Assembly (NCBI GenBank): GCA_037074705.1
Contig: CM073590.1
Coordinates: 95,286,947 to 95,350,946, forward strand
DNA length: 64,000 bases
Source: Zhengitettix transpicula
Taxonomy: Eukaryota > Arthropoda > Insecta > Orthoptera > Tetrigidae
Direction of reading: 5' to 3'
Below, one piece after another: positions 21,516 to 34,204 of the stretch. The translations under genes were made by a program, and so were the position numbers. The notes beneath the pieces were generated by a model that was not told the DNA's origin, made no database searches, and was given only the letters and a program-made list of their open reading frames with translations. How positions within the stretch are numbered: position 1 is the first letter of the stretch; each line of letters begins with the position of its first letter.

Positions 21516-23469
21516 TTTCTAATTTAGACTTGACAGTGATGGTCGGTAGTAAAGTGTGTTATTTTCCCTTCCCTTCCTCCAAAATCCATTGTTCTGATTT
21601 GTAATATATCTTTTGAAGGCTTATAAATTAATTTCAGAAACAATTTGGATTTAAATTTTATTTAAATATTTAAAGCCCAAATTTAATAATGATATAAAAA
21701 GCTTGGCTCAGTACATGAAAATTTCAAAACACAGGGTACGTTGTGCCATTAAATGAAAGTTCCGGCTCTCCCGCGACACACTATTTCAAGCAGTTTTGTT
21801 TTTGTTACCGGGTTATTGTGACGTCTGCAGGCTTTGAGGCGACGAGGACGAGGACCAGCGTGGCAAGTAACTGACCAGTCTCGGTAGGTTTGATGGCTGC
21901 TTCACGTACTCCAAAATCCAGATTTTTTTTATGATACAAGCATCACTTCTCGAAATAAATCAAATTTCACTCTAATTTCTCCAACTATAATGTATATTCT
22001 TCACTCACTCGGACTAAATGTTTTATCCTTAACTAGCTCTGACTGATTCCTTGACTAACTCACTAACTGTTGATTTCTGTACTAACGCGTTCAACATCTC
22101 TCCTAGACAAATTCCGGGTGAGTGTCTCGGATTTCCTTTTCGTACCTTTTTAATAAGGCAGTATGCGCCATCTTGATCTTGTGGTTTCAGTTTCGGGTAA
22201 GATCCCCGCTACCATCTGGTCACTCATAATTTCTGGACCAAAATCTGCCATCTTCCGGCACTCGAATTTCTTAGTCACGCAAACTTAAGATAGCCAATTC
22301 GTAGACGAAACCAAAAGCAACCCGTCTATGATATTAAATTAAGATTTACTCATTACACATTTCTCTTACTGAATATAATGAATTGATTAATAAGGGGGAA
22401 TACAAACTATGGAAGATAAAGATAGTCACCACTTGTTTTTTCAGTCATTTTGAAAGAAAGGTTTTCTGCATAGAGTTGACCCATACTGATAGAGTTTGAA
22501 ACGCCGTGTAAAACAAAGATGGCAGAATGCAACTCGATCCTCCCCTGTACGAGGTCAGATTTATAACACCCCGCAACACCAAATCTGGATGTTTTACACG
22601 ACAAGTAAACAAATTTATGTTTTAAATGAAATGCAGTGATATTGTTTATTCTTGCGCTGTTAAATGTCTGAGAAGTGTCATGTAAGAGTTCTCTTCCCTG
22701 AGTGAGGATGGCAGACTAGTAGAATTTTCGTCTTACGACCTGTTGCTCAAAGTCAACAGGTGTGGCCGGCACAGATAAAAGCAAGTGTCTCTTCGTGCTC
22801 GTAATGGCGGGGAACACGGCCCGTATATCCTTCTCCTTGGAGAGCTCACGCCATCTGAGTGGCCGCGCCGCTCAGACGCAATTACCACTTACGCTAGCAT
22901 ATTAACACTAAACGTGCTCCGCAAACTCGGACCGGCAATGAACCAGCACACAGGCACGCACATGCAACAATCGCCGCGGACAATTACAAACAATTAAACA
23001 ATATTTATAATTAAACTTGCTGGTTGGGTCTGCAGATTTCGTAATTAAAAGGAATCGTGTGTGTTTTCTCTTCTCGTTCCTCTTTTGCTGGTAGTACAAT
23101 AACTTGAAATATCGGAAGAAATAAAAACATTAGTTACCAGAGTAAACCTTCCTTGGGATAAATTTTTGACGCTGAAGCATGCTTAAGATTGGATATACAG
23201 CCGTTGTAATATTTAAAACATAATATTCGACAAACTAGGCGTTTCATCCCTGATTAGGGCCTCTTCAGGTGTAATATTCAACTATCTAAAAAAAATAAGA
23301 AAAATGTATTTTAATATAATTTGGTATAAATATATTTTCTAGTGTGTTTCTTACAATTTATTACAAGAAAATTTAGATTAACATATTTCTAACGTGCGGG
23401 TTTCCCACTCGTTGCGGCAGAAATGGCTGTTATGGACACATATTTTAACATTATTAAAAATAAGAAAGA
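21516..23469. other. Spacer with a GC-rich pocket at 22780-22990
   Basis: No gene recognised. Bases 22780-22990 are GC-rich ('gtggccgcgccgctcagacg') with a 70-codon frame that looks compositional. The rest is AT-rich. Confidence 0.4.
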
Positions 23470-23606
23470 TAGACAAAGACAGACAAAATAAGTGATAATA
23501 TTAATACCACACAACGTTTCTGGGATCCTTGTCCCTCACTTCAGGTGCTAAGAAAAGCCTAGAGCGACACAACTGCACTCGTCAGTTGACAATACAAAAG
23601 CCTTTT
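23470..23606. mobile_element. Foldback element, one arm only
   Basis: 'cacaacgtttctgggatcct' then 'cttcaggtgctaagaaaagc' and 'cctagagcgacacaactgca' match the left arm and core of the complete copies at 30774 and 50535. The opposite arm is missing. Confidence 0.75.
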
Positions 23607-23952
23607 TTTCTTATTTTTAATTTTCAATCAGACGTAAATTTTTTCATATTATGATTATTCTTGGATATTTAAGATAAAATTGGAAATAAACATTTTTATA
23701 AAACAACGGGTAGATCACAATAACAAAGAATCATAAATTTCATAAAATTATTTGTGTCATTTTTTAAAATTAACGGCCAAAACATTAGAGCATTTTGCTC
23801 AACTATCTGGAATTTTACTTACATTCTTCGTCCAAAGTCTTTATATTAAGCCAATCGAAATTATGTTTTTTTAAAAAAATTAATACGTTTGCACACAACT
23901 GAATAATTTTGGACGTTAAATTTCAAATTCTTTTTCTGAAGAAAGAAGAAGG

Positions 23953-24203
23953 TGTAGACAGGGTATAGGGTAATCCAAATAGTGGCAACTCCCCTCTTAT
24001 AACATAGGAAAGTGAATAAAAGGGTGGATGCGGAAAGGTTGAGCAAGGTAGCCAAGGGTTAACTAGGGCCCCGGAACTATGGTTTAAGGATCCTACCCGG
24101 CAATTCGCCTAAAAGTGATGCAGGGGAAACCATATAAAACCCTGCATCAGGTTGGTCGGGCATTTGGTACTTGTCCCACGCCCTTCCGATTGCGGGAGAG
24201 GGG
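23953..24203 (-). mobile_element. Element A, array copy 1 (5'-truncated)
   Basis: Last in sense order of a head-to-tail array of three. It lacks the 5' half. On the plus strand its 5'-truncated end (24203) is nearly flush with the poly-A tail of the next copy (24211-24219). Confidence 0.85.
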
Positions 24204-24211
24204 TTAGCTGA

Positions 24212-24597
24212 TATTTTTTTTAGGGTAACAGGCTACATGAGAGTAATCCACATGGTGGCAACTTCCCTTTAATGGCATACGTAGGTATTTGAAAGGGGGG
24301 ATGCGGAAGGCTAGAGGAAGGCAGCCAAGGGTTAACTAGGGCCCCTTGGCTATAGTTTAAGGATCCTACCCGGCATTCGCCTAAAACTAATGCAGTATAA
24401 ACCCTAGAGAACATGCATCAGGTAGCTCCGGCATTGGGTACTTATCCCACTCCCTTCCGATATCGGGAGAAGAGTTTGCTGTGGGGACACAGCATTCCCT
24501 TCTCCGTACCTCGACCAGTTTTGGAGGCAGCTGGCCGACTGTTCTAATGGGTCTGTGACCCCGGAACATACACCTCTCAAAACAAGCCGAGGTGCCT
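24212..24597 (-). mobile_element. Element A, array copy 2
   Basis: Middle copy of the array, with an eight-T (poly-A on the sense strand) run at 24211-24219. It begins in sense at 'gaggcacctcggcttgtttt', the same 5' point as the copy at 54483-54906. A sense-strand 64-codon frame (24220-24414) ends at the tail. Confidence 0.87.
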
Positions 24598-24604
24598 CAT
24601 TTTA

Positions 24605-24918
24605 TTTTTTATTTTTTTTAGGGCAACAGGCTACATGAAGGTGATCCATATTGGGCAACTCCCCTTTAATAGCATAGGAAGAGATTTGAAAGGGGGGATG
24701 TGGAAGGGTAGAGGAAGGTAGCCAAGGGTTAACTAGGGCCCCCGGGCTGTATTTTAAGGATCCTACCCGGCATTCGCCTAAAGAAATGCAGGGAAAATCC
24801 TAGGAAAACCTGCATCGGGTAGGTCGGGCATTGTATACTTGTCCCACGCCCTTCCGATAGCGGGAGAGGAGTTTGCTGTGGGGACGCAGCATTCCCTTCT
24901 CCGTGCCTCGACCAGTTT
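24605..24918 (-). mobile_element. Element A, array copy 3 (5'-truncated)
   Basis: First in sense order. It is truncated in sense at 'taaactggtcgaggcacgga' and has a T-rich run (24601-24620) as the tail. Confidence 0.85.
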
Positions 24919-25847
24919 AAACGACTGTTGAATATTATGTGTTAAATATGATATTGATTTTTTCTGACTAATAGGCTGTTATTTTTGACATTTGAAGAAA
25001 AGTCAGGTTATTATAATTGTTAATTATAGCCATTGTAGTTTAAATTGCGGATATGGGACGGGATTTTTCATATAATTCCATTGTTATGTTTTACACAAAA
25101 AAAATCCAAACGAAAACATAGCTTTCTCAGTCGTAAACAGTTCTTTTCATTTCCTTCATTTCTGTATTTCGTTCAACATCATTATTTATATTCTTGATCC
25201 AAAACAGTTTTTTGTCAACGTTAAGAAAAAAGTACTACATTGAAGCGCAGAATTGAACCGCCTGCTGCCTCCAAACGATATTTCATTGCATTGAATTTAT
25301 TGAGACATAAATATTACTCGTCGAAATATTTCTACCATACGTTTCGAATGAATTTCAATCCTACAAATACTGATTATTTCTCATCATGACTTGTATGACT
25401 TACTAATTATTCAATACGCAGTGATTTATTTACGAACGTAGGGAATTCCTAATAACTGGTTGATATTTTTCTATAATTAAACGCGAAACGCACATATGAT
25501 TTTTCCCAATTCATTAGCTTCTCTAATTTTTATCGTTTTAATTTGTTTCGTCTACTTTCACTAATATATTCTTCTATATAAAGTTCTGAGAGTATTTTTC
25601 ATTATTTTAATAGTTATTGGAAGAAATATTGGAATGAGCGCATTGTGTATCCTATTTTAATCGCTTTTCTTTTTACCCTATCCATTTATGTTTACAAAAT
25701 ATCTAAAATTTATTATTACTTTTCATAAAATACTCTAAATTTTTTCTCTTGTTAATTTAGTTCATTAGGATTTGGAAGAGATTCGTGGTAATCACAAATG
25801 AAAGACAATTAAAATAAAAAGCAATGCCTCATATAAAGGCGCCAATT
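24919..25847. other. AT-rich spacer
   Basis: No gene recognised. Bases 25820-25847 are PBS-like on the minus strand and belong to L8 ('ttggcgcctttatatgaggc'). Confidence 0.45.
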
Positions 25848-27040
25848 TGTAGTAATTAAATATTAAAATGATAGGATTTCTTAATAAGAATAAAGATTTT
25901 AAAATAGACAAACAAATTAATTTATTAACGCACAAACAATTAAATTTACACAAGTTATTTAGGCTTGTTCGCTATTCCCATTGGAATAGTCGGCCAGCTG
26001 CCTCCTAAACTGGTCGAGGCACGGAGAAGGGAATGCTGCGTCCCCACAGCAAACTCCTCTCCCGCTATCGGAAGGGCGTGGGACAAGTACCAAATGCCCG
26101 ACCTACCTGATGCAGGTTTTTCTAGGGTTTTCCCTGCATTTCTTTAGGCGAATGCCGGGTAGGATCCTTAAACCATAGCCCGGGGGCCCTAGTTACCCTT
26201 GGCTACCTTCTTCTACCCTTCCGCATCCCTCATTTCAAATCCCTTCCTATGCTATTAAAGGGGAGTTGCCCAATGTGGATCACCCTCATGTAGCCTGTTG
26301 CCCTAAAAAAAAAATTATCAAGCCATCATGGACTTAATTCATCAATAGATTAATACTATGCAAAAACATAAAATATGAACTTTAAATTCTGAACTAAATT
26401 CGAAATCTGACGAAAATATCTTTACTTATGAGTTTACAGATAGTAATTCTGTGGAATTTTACCTTACTGTCTCTGGTACTCAAGGAAATTGTCTCGATCG
26501 TACACACACACACACTTATTTCACTTTATAGACAAAGCATTTTATCTATCCGCTGACAATAATCAACACTTTTAGTTCTGCAATAGTTGGTTCACTGTTC
26601 GTTTAAGAAATCCTATTAGCTCGTTCTGCAGATTGTTAACTGCTGGATGTAGTTACCTGGGCTTCCATAATTGAAGAAATGGTCTGAATCGAGAATATAA
26701 TGATTTAGTCTCAGCACTCTAAATATTTAGTGTTGAATATTACGTAGTATCTCACAGACTGCAACTTGTAAAAATGTTCTAACTGTTTTAGCTGTTGTTA
26801 CATGTATCCAGACACTTTCTTTATATAATAATTTTCGTCTGTACACTGCTATATTTCCAAGACGACTTGGCTGGAGCTCGCCCCCCCCCCCCCCACAGAC
26901 TCTACTGCGCGTCTAGCGAACCAACCTCTACAATACCCACAAATATTGCATTCTTGTGTACAACTAGTGTGTTTTATGCCGCTAACAATGCGAGTCCAAA
27001 TTTTCGTTTATTAATTAATTATTTCCTTTTAATTACCACA
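25848..27040 (-). repeat. LTR unit L8, interrupted by an element A
   Basis: Minus-strand LTR. It starts TGTGGTAATTAAAAGGAAAT at 27040 next to (AT)n, and U5 ends CTACA at 25848. PBS-like sequence follows. It is related to L1, L3 and L7 by the (GT)n run (26503-26514), the shared start and 'ggtaaaattccacagaatta'. A 14-base poly-C run (26881-26894) is unusual. Without the element A (25966-26314) it is about 845 bp. Confidence 0.75.
25966..26314 (+). mobile_element. Element A inserted in LTR L8
   Basis: Sense strand plus, 5'-truncated ('cttgttcgctattcccattg'), ending in 'gcctgttgcccta' plus a run of A at 26305-26315. This copy shows the poly-A polarity of the family. It carries a sense frame of 60 codons (25965-26147). 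The insertion is younger than the host LTR. Confidence 0.9.
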
Positions 27041-27065
27041 ATATATATATATATATATATATATA
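27041..27065. repeat. (AT)n microsatellite
   Basis: AT run immediately outside the L8 start. Confidence 0.95.
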
Positions 27066-27609
27066 CATAATATTCGTTCGACCTTTACATTCACCAATTT
27101 CTGTTGAAGTAGAATGCCATTTTCTTTATCTATATTTAAATTCCCGTCCCCTAACACTCCCACTCCTCCAGATAAATTCAAAATGTTCCGACACACACAT
27201 TTAGACTGATAATCCGAATTATTCTAAAATCGACAATTCATCAGGAAACGGAGGCCATTATTTGAATTGGAATTTTAAATCTGGGATCGAAATACAGAAC
27301 TATTGTATCATTTCATTACGAAACTAAATTATCAACATTTTTTTGTAAACTGAATTTGTGGTTTCACAAAAATATTTCACAATTTCAGCATAAAAATCAT
27401 ATGTGTAAAAGTGTTACCAAAGATGGAAAGAATTGCTATGAAATTCCACGTGCTGAAGGTTTTGTAATATTAATTCCGTTCTTACAAAATCGAGTGGAAA
27501 ACATAACGAAGCTTGCAGTTTCAGCTGATCTCTTGTGAGTAGGATGTTGTATCCTCTCTGGAGAAGATGCTTGCATTGACTTCAAAGTCGAGACAAGTTA
27601 ACTGAAAAC
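27066..27609. other. AT-rich spacer
   Basis: A 60-codon plus-strand frame (27356-27538) is present but matches nothing I know. Confidence 0.4.
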
Positions 27610-28290
27610 TGTTGTAATTGAACCGCACTGTTTCTTAATGTGCCCACAGATTTGTGGTTCTTTCTGGCCAAGAGGGAATCTCAATATCATGGAGTCAGCT
27701 CATAGACACACGTTTCATGTGTAGACGAGCATTATACTGTTGAAATAACTTACCGGTGTACTGTCCCATGAGTGATACAACAGAAGGACGCAGGATGTCA
27801 TTGACATACCGTTGTGCATTAAGAGTTCCCTGAAGCACTACCATGATCTGAAGTCGAACCCGATGGTTTCCAATTGACGGTATAGACTTCTTTTCTACTC
27901 GCCAACCGAGGTCGTGCTGTACCGAGACTCATTGCTCAAATGAAAGGGACACCAAAGCAGTTTGAGTTGTGGTGTTAATGGCTGCTAATGCATGGGGCGG
28001 ACAATCAGTTGCTCCAAGTCGCCGGCCAATGGAGCCGGGTGACACGGGGTCTTCCAGTGAGTCAATTTCTTGTTCTCTGACAACAGTGCAAAGTGGACAC
28101 GATGTGTTTGGTAATCATTCCTGTTGTATCATGCCTAGTAGACTGGAAAATTGACACCGTCAGTCTAACATCGAGCCACTATCACATCCGAATGAACCAA
28201 TGGTCTGCATGTTGCTCGATTCCACCAGCCCACCACATAGAGCCTACCAAGAGGCCCGTTTCAAACCCTGTCAGATGCATGTAGCACGGC
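27610..28290 (-). pseudogene. Tc1-like transposase pseudogene
   Basis: Minus-strand translation follows a Tc1-like DDE transposase. It starts with a helix-turn-helix-like text (TGFETGLLVGSMWWAGGIEQ), then SPGSIGRRLGATDCPPHALA. A long in-frame part reads LQGTLNAQRYVNDILRPSVV, then SLMGQYTGKLFQQYNARLH, then LHDIEIPSWPERTTNLWAH. In the family, the residue before NAR in the QQ-NAR motif is the second catalytic Asp; here it is Tyr (27734-27736). A TGA sits at about 27695-27697 and the helix-turn-helix region has frame changes. TIRs were not identified. Confidence 0.85.
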
Positions 28291-28491
28291 ATTCTCCTTT
28301 ACAATGATCAATAATCCCGTCTGGCGTTGTGCACGACTCTTATAAATCCTTTCAGAAAAACACTAAGGCACTCTGTTGGACGCTCTGTCTGTTTTTTACA
28401 TCTCTAACCATACACGCCGATGGTATACAAGAGTACGAAATTAAGTCAGCATGGTAAGAAGTTAAGCTTGGAAGGAATGATTCGTTGCTGA

Positions 28492-28493
<2 letters not shown>

Positions 28494-28532
<39 letters not shown>
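28494..28532. repeat. (TA)n microsatellite
   Basis: Pure TA run ~200 bp from the Tc1 pseudogene's 5' end. Confidence 0.97.
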
Positions 28533-28534
<2 letters not shown>

Positions 28535-29859
28535 TGTGTGTTTTCAATTAAATGTGTATTTTAATTGAACTTCGATTTCCCTTATTCCTTCACATGCGGT
28601 TAAGTGACGTATACTTTTTAAGTTTTCTTGGACACAGTACATAAATTATAACGTGTTCTGCTTTGTGATTTCCTCGTTTCTCGTCGTTATGACTACGAAG
28701 TAATTGGAGGTTCTTCCCCTTTTACCGCAATAGTGGCCCAGTTATTGCCGTGAGACGATTGTTACCTGCAGGAGAACATATCACGCAGCTACTCGTAATG
28801 AGACCCTTAAACATGCCGCTATCGTTCATGTGTGTGAATGTACTTGTACATGCTATTGAAAAGTTAACTATGTAACTCGTATATTACTGTGATATCAGAA
28901 AACAGCGTCGATATCGACATTGCGTTACCTTGTAATCTTCTGTAATTATTTTAAATTTTAAATGTAGTTGGATAATACAGACATTAAACTTCTGTCAGAA
29001 TTTATTATTTCGAACCCTGTCCTGTCCTAAATGATTAATTAAATTATAATTTTGCTTTTATGAAATAGTAATAATGCTGAAAGTCAGTAATATTTAACTT
29101 AATAAACAAAACTATATGTATGTAATATTCTAGAATATAAACAAAAGACTTCGAGAACTTTTATGTACATTGATTTCGAAACGTTAAGGTCTCTCATTTT
29201 AACAATATTGGAACATTTCTCTCCTTTTGTTTATAAAGCCTCTCAAATAGCAAATAGAATATTTTTTTATTATACGTTTAATATTTTTCTTAATTACTGG
29301 TATTTCATGGAGCAAAATAGAATGATAAATCAGTTAGTTTCCTTTATATACATATATATTGCTGTAGATCAGATTTAATACTCTTAATTAAATTGTATAA
29401 GCGATAAATATACTCTGCTAACAACAAGAAAAATACAATGACATAATTCATTTTACTGGATTCAAAATCCTTTGTTTATATTCTGACGAATATCTAATGA
29501 AATTAAAAATATTCTATTCTATAATGCCAGTTTTCGTAGTTTCTCAAACCAAATATTTACTTGCCTCCCTCTTTCTCATTTGAATGTTTGCACAAAAATG
29601 GACCGAAAATGTTTAATGAAACGTTAGCGTTTAATAAAACCTCTATTTATCATTATCTAACTGAACAATTTATAAAAATGTAACAATTTTACTCTCGACT
29701 TACCAATTATTACAGAAGCTGCATGGTGTAAGACAGAAACGTTTTTTTAAATTTTATTCAAACTAGCAATCAGAATTATAAATACAATTCTATTGGCTAA
29801 TGAGCTAACATAGAACACTAATAATTTAAGTACTGCCACCCAGTAGACCCCTAAAACTT
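28533..29859. other. AT-rich spacer
   Basis: No gene or repeat recognised. The 71-codon frame at 29163-29378 is low-complexity. Confidence 0.45.
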
Positions 29860-30690
29860 ATTTCAGCTCTAATGGTAGGCGCCCTTTCAGTCTTCTATTG
29901 GCTTATTGTTGAAGTAATGGCTACAACAGTTCATTGATATCTTTCCAAAAGTGTTTCTTGCTTCTTTAGGATTACGATTTTAATAAACAGTATGCTGAGG
30001 CCAGTGTACAGTGTGAGATTCGAGACAAACGAAGGAGCGTCTGTCATAAATCGCAGATTCTTAAATTGGCTTCTTTGGAGAACAGCAATGCAACTGGCAC
30101 AACCCCAAAGATCGATGTAAAAAGTCAATATCGGCTTGATAATTGCTTTATATACCAGAACATTGTTTTACAGTTCAAGTCGAGATATTTCAACTACTTT
30201 ACCATTTTAATTATTTAAGTTTTAAGTCAATCCGTTTTCTGTTTTCATGATATGTTCTCTCTCCAAGTTAGTGTTTTGTCCAAATGTATTCCCAAATATC
30301 GGACTAACTGTGATTCTGGTATCATTATATTATTCAATTATATGAGTGGGCATTGGCTTTTGCGAAGAGTATGTCACTTTTTTCCCCCTTAATTTTTACT
30401 TTCAATTATGTTTTCCAATCTTGCAGTAAATTTAGGTTATGTAGATGGGCTATTCCAGTCTCAGGCTGATCGTCACTAGCTAGTATCACTGTGTCGTCAG
30501 CAATAGTACCAGAAAATGTCTTTGGTCGTGGGTAAATCTGACGTCTATAATGGATAAAGAATCGGTCCCAGAACACTTCCTGATATTATTGGCTGAATGT
30601 CAGAAACTTCACCATTCATTCTGGTTCTGAATTGTCGATTATATAGGTAGGATTTAAACAAGTTGAAATAAGATGTGAGGCAGCGTTAAA
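29860..30690 (-). pseudogene. Jockey-like LINE reverse-transcriptase pseudogene
   Basis: Minus-strand reading gives, in order, SYLYNRQFRTRMNGEVSDIQ, GSVLGPILYPL (stop) TSDLP, a frameshift, then T-I-A-D-D-TVILASDDQPE with both catalytic Asp codons intact (30493-30498). After more frame changes come LYTGLSI, YIDLWGCASCIAVLQRSQFK and NLRFMTDAPSFVSN. This order (palm motifs, then the Y-x-LWG and L-R-DAP blocks) is that of Jockey-clade RT C-termini. Degraded text to about 29860 (ANRRLKGRLPLEL) fits the end of the ORF. Stops and frameshifts make it non-functional. Confidence 0.85.
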
Positions 30691-30773
30691 TTTTGTAGAG
30701 TCAGCCCGTCGTGCCATACTTCGTCAGATTTTATCAAGAAATGAAAAAAATTACTTCTGATAGAAAATAATAA

Positions 30774-30990
30774 TAAGAAAGATGACCAAATACAGACATA
30801 ATAAGTGATAATATAAATACCGCACAACGTTTCTGGGATCCTTGTGCCTTTCTTCAGGTGTTAAGAAGAGCCTAGAGCGACACGGCTGCAGTGGATAAAA
30901 CTCAAAAGCTGACTGAAGAAAGGAACAAGGATCCCACAAACGTGTGGCATTTATATTATCACTTATTTTGTCTGTATTTGGCTATCTTTC
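30774..30990. mobile_element. Foldback element, complete copy (~80 bp inverted arms)
   Basis: The left arm (30774-30857) is 'gaccaaatacagacataata' ... 'cacaacgtttctgggatcct' ... 'ctttcttcag'. The right arm (30912-30990) is its reverse complement, ending 'tgtctgtatttggctatctt'. The core includes 'cctagagcgacacggctgca'. No coding potential, so it is a non-autonomous MITE-like or foldback element. A Penelope-like LTR origin is an alternative I cannot exclude. Confidence 0.88.
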
Positions 30991-32789
30991 ATATTATTAT
31001 ATCAAGAAATATAAAAGGGAAATTTTTTCAGAAGATCCGTTGATTATTTGAACAATTCTATGACCATATTAAATAAGAGTTTCAGAAGCCAAAATGATGC
31101 TGAGGGATTTCGTCGAGCAGTTATTTTGTGTAATAATAATTTTTCAAGAAATTTAGATAAACTATATACAAAATTTATTCTGTACAAAATTACGTCATGT
31201 CTTTATTTGCTATATTTTTATAATAGAGTTCTTTTTACAATCTTTAGTGATTTCGGCCAATACTGTAAACTCAGTACAGCGTTGAATAAATATAACAGAA
31301 GTATAATGTCCTTTGTTGGGGGTTCCTTAAACATCTTACTTGGTTCAGTCCAGAAAATTTTTTGTTGTTTAATCCTTCTTTAATTTGTTTAGTCGCAGGT
31401 CCAATTCTTTATATATGTTTTTAGTTTTGAAGTGAAACACATTAAAGCAAAATCAAGGTTGTCATTCAAAACCAATAAACATTATTATGTGAAAACTCAA
31501 AAGGCTTTTATAGTAATTGGAACCGAAAAAATTAGATTTTATTTTTTTATCTTCGGGTATTCAATTCAAGTTTTAATTTTCTAATTCGTTGAGACTTCCT
31601 GAAAATATGGAAAGTGATATGCTAATTCCCATGAAACGTTTTGTTTGTTTCGGAATCACGTCTTATGACTCTTGTAGTGAGTTTTAACTCCTTTCTCTCA
31701 TCCAGTAATTTTATAACTACAAAATGTTCCTTGTGTATGTTTCGTAGATTTATTGAAGGATTTGACATTTATTGTCTATACCTGCATGACATATAAATCA
31801 AGGCTGATGACGAGTTATATACAGTGGGATGTTGATGAAACCCTGGCTAATTTTCAGTGTTGAGACCAACTCCTTTATATCTTTGGTGTCCCCGTGGCTA
31901 ATGGTAATATGTTTACATGCCGTTTACATCCGACACTTTTTTTTCCAGGAATATATGTCGAGTGTCGGACAGTAGTTTAGACTGTTGACATACTGATATC
32001 ACTTACTAAAAATTTATGTCATGGAACGTCAGTACCCGATATGTTAAAATGTGTAATAAATGTACGTCGCGTTTAAAAAATTCAAATGCCTCCTGTGTCG
32101 TACATCTGATACATTTCTTTCATTCTGAACACACACGCAATTGAGGATCCAGTGCAGTTTTCGAATTTTTTAAGAATGAATCAAGATAATTTCGAAAAGC
32201 TAGCTTGTATAATTGGTTCACTTATATCCGCAATTTCAGAAAATCTTTTAGTGTAACAGAAGTGTTTTTTAAAAAAAATAAACACCGTTAAATTGATTTC
32301 TTAAGTTATGAACTTTCTTTGTATCTCTTCTACTGACGTACGAAATGCTTCCGCCATTTCTGTTAATATAAATTTTTCATGTAACGTCTCATAGTTCATC
32401 TTTAGCGTGGTACATATTACTTAATTCCTTAACTTGAACGTTCATCCACTATTTTTAATCGCTCATATTTACTCCATAGTTAAAGCACAGTGCTAGAAAA
32501 ATAGACGAGCAGTCAACTTCCGCGATATCTGTCGGACTAGTTTGAACTTGCAAATAATCAGTGTTTACATCTGTGTCAACACATGTAGCTAGTGCTAGAA
32601 ATATATATCTCTAACATAAATAAGTCACTGTTTACAATAGTCACGATTTCTATGTGACATAAATACCATGCAATAAATGTCAAATGTAAACGCATCTTTA
32701 CGATATGTCCTGTGCGTACAAAGTACATCCGTACCAAGTATAAACAATTATTTGTATTTTATTTTAGTGTTTTAGACACACTTGTGTAT
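30991..32789. other. AT-rich spacer
   Basis: No gene recognised. A 111-codon frame (31048-31383) looks like chance: low complexity and no family signal. Confidence 0.45.
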
Positions 32790-33827
32790 ATATAGTGATG
32801 CTCTATTTATGAGAATCGAATTTATTAAACTATCGATAAAGAAACTGTTAACTATTGACGTTTTGGTAAATTAAATAACTGTTACCCAATAAAGTTTTAA
32901 ATACAGAAACATTTATTACAATTTATACTCAATAAGGTTTTATACACAAACACTTTATACAAAAATGCAACGGCTTTAATGTGATTCTTTAAACCTTCAG
33001 GGTCGCTTATCGGGTAATAGTAACCCGAAATGATATAACCAAATTTAGAAAACAAAATATTGCAAAGTATTGAACTGAATTTACTTGAGTATTACAAACA
33101 AGAAATATGACGGTACGGAATATTATAGCAGGTTTACAATAAATTTTTATACATACCAGACATCGGAGCAGCTCTCGTATCACACTAATCATACACTTAA
33201 CCAATTATTTTATCTTTTCACAAATTATTTAAAGGACTTTAATTAAACAGGCCATAGTATGAGACTTTATAAAAAACCTAAGTCAGCATACACGATTAAA
33301 AGCAACACCACAGACAAACCTGTGTTGATCACCAAATATTTCGGCAAACAGTAATAATGTCGACAGAAAGGAAATTACACTTTCCAAATAACAGTTCGAT
33401 TCAACTCACTATGAATTCTACCAATGATATCAGTTCAACAACAGCCAGTACAACTTTCCCTACAATTTGCACGTGTATCCTTCAATTTCTAACGCCAATA
33501 ATCTTAATAATTGTCATTTATTCAACGACTTTTACTTGCAATCCTATAAAGCCGTCCCCACTGTCTGACTGCCACACACAATAACTTTTTTCCGATACAC
33601 ATGTATCAGAGACTCTGACTAACCTTCTCCGTCCAGATCGTAACGCAGACTCCTTTTCTTCACCGGTTCCAACATTACACATTGCCGACAATAATACCGT
33701 CTGAAACACTCCACATTATTACGCAACGCTGACTGCTGCTTACAATACCTGGGCCACAATATTACGCTGACAATACAAATATTAAATAATTTATAAAATC
33801 TTTTCTTTACATATATTGGTGTTCACT

Positions 33828-33830
<3 letters not shown>
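32790..33830 (-). repeat. LTR unit L9
   Basis: Minus-strand LTR starting TGTAGTGAACACC at 33830 beside a long (TA)n. It is related to L4 ('aatattattgtcggc'-type text, 'gaaatatgacggta'). The marker 'acccgataagcgaccctga' lies near 33000-33018. The right part of the U5 and its PBS are degraded, so the end at ~32790 (next to 'tatatatag') is a guess. There is no coding region. Confidence 0.55.
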
Positions 33831-33887
<57 letters not shown>

Positions 33888-33889
33888 GG
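33831..33889. repeat. (TA)n microsatellite
   Basis: Nearly pure TA run outside the L9 start. Confidence 0.97.
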
Positions 33890-34204
33890 CCGTGCCCTTT
33901 GTGTCAGATTAAGTAAGCATAAGTTGTAAATATGATGAATGTGACAGAATCAGTCGAAAGATGCCGCTTTATAGTTATAGACTATATTGGTTCCTACTTA
34001 TTAATTTTATTTTAGGTAGCTTTAACTATATTAAAATTTTACAAGCGATCAAGAAATATACTATGTTAAATGTTCGTAATCTTCATAAAATACGTATTAT
34101 AATTTGTCAAATACATTTATTTGGGTTAAATATTTTGTGGTTATAATTATAACTTCTTTTGATGAAATTAGATCTTTGTTGGTGGTATAGTGTTTCGTCT
34201 CTTT

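Noticed and set aside
21279..21522. Two frames of 61 and 75 codons containing Tyr-Ile repeats
   Set aside because: They are translations of the (TA)n microsatellite and the adjoining foldback arm.
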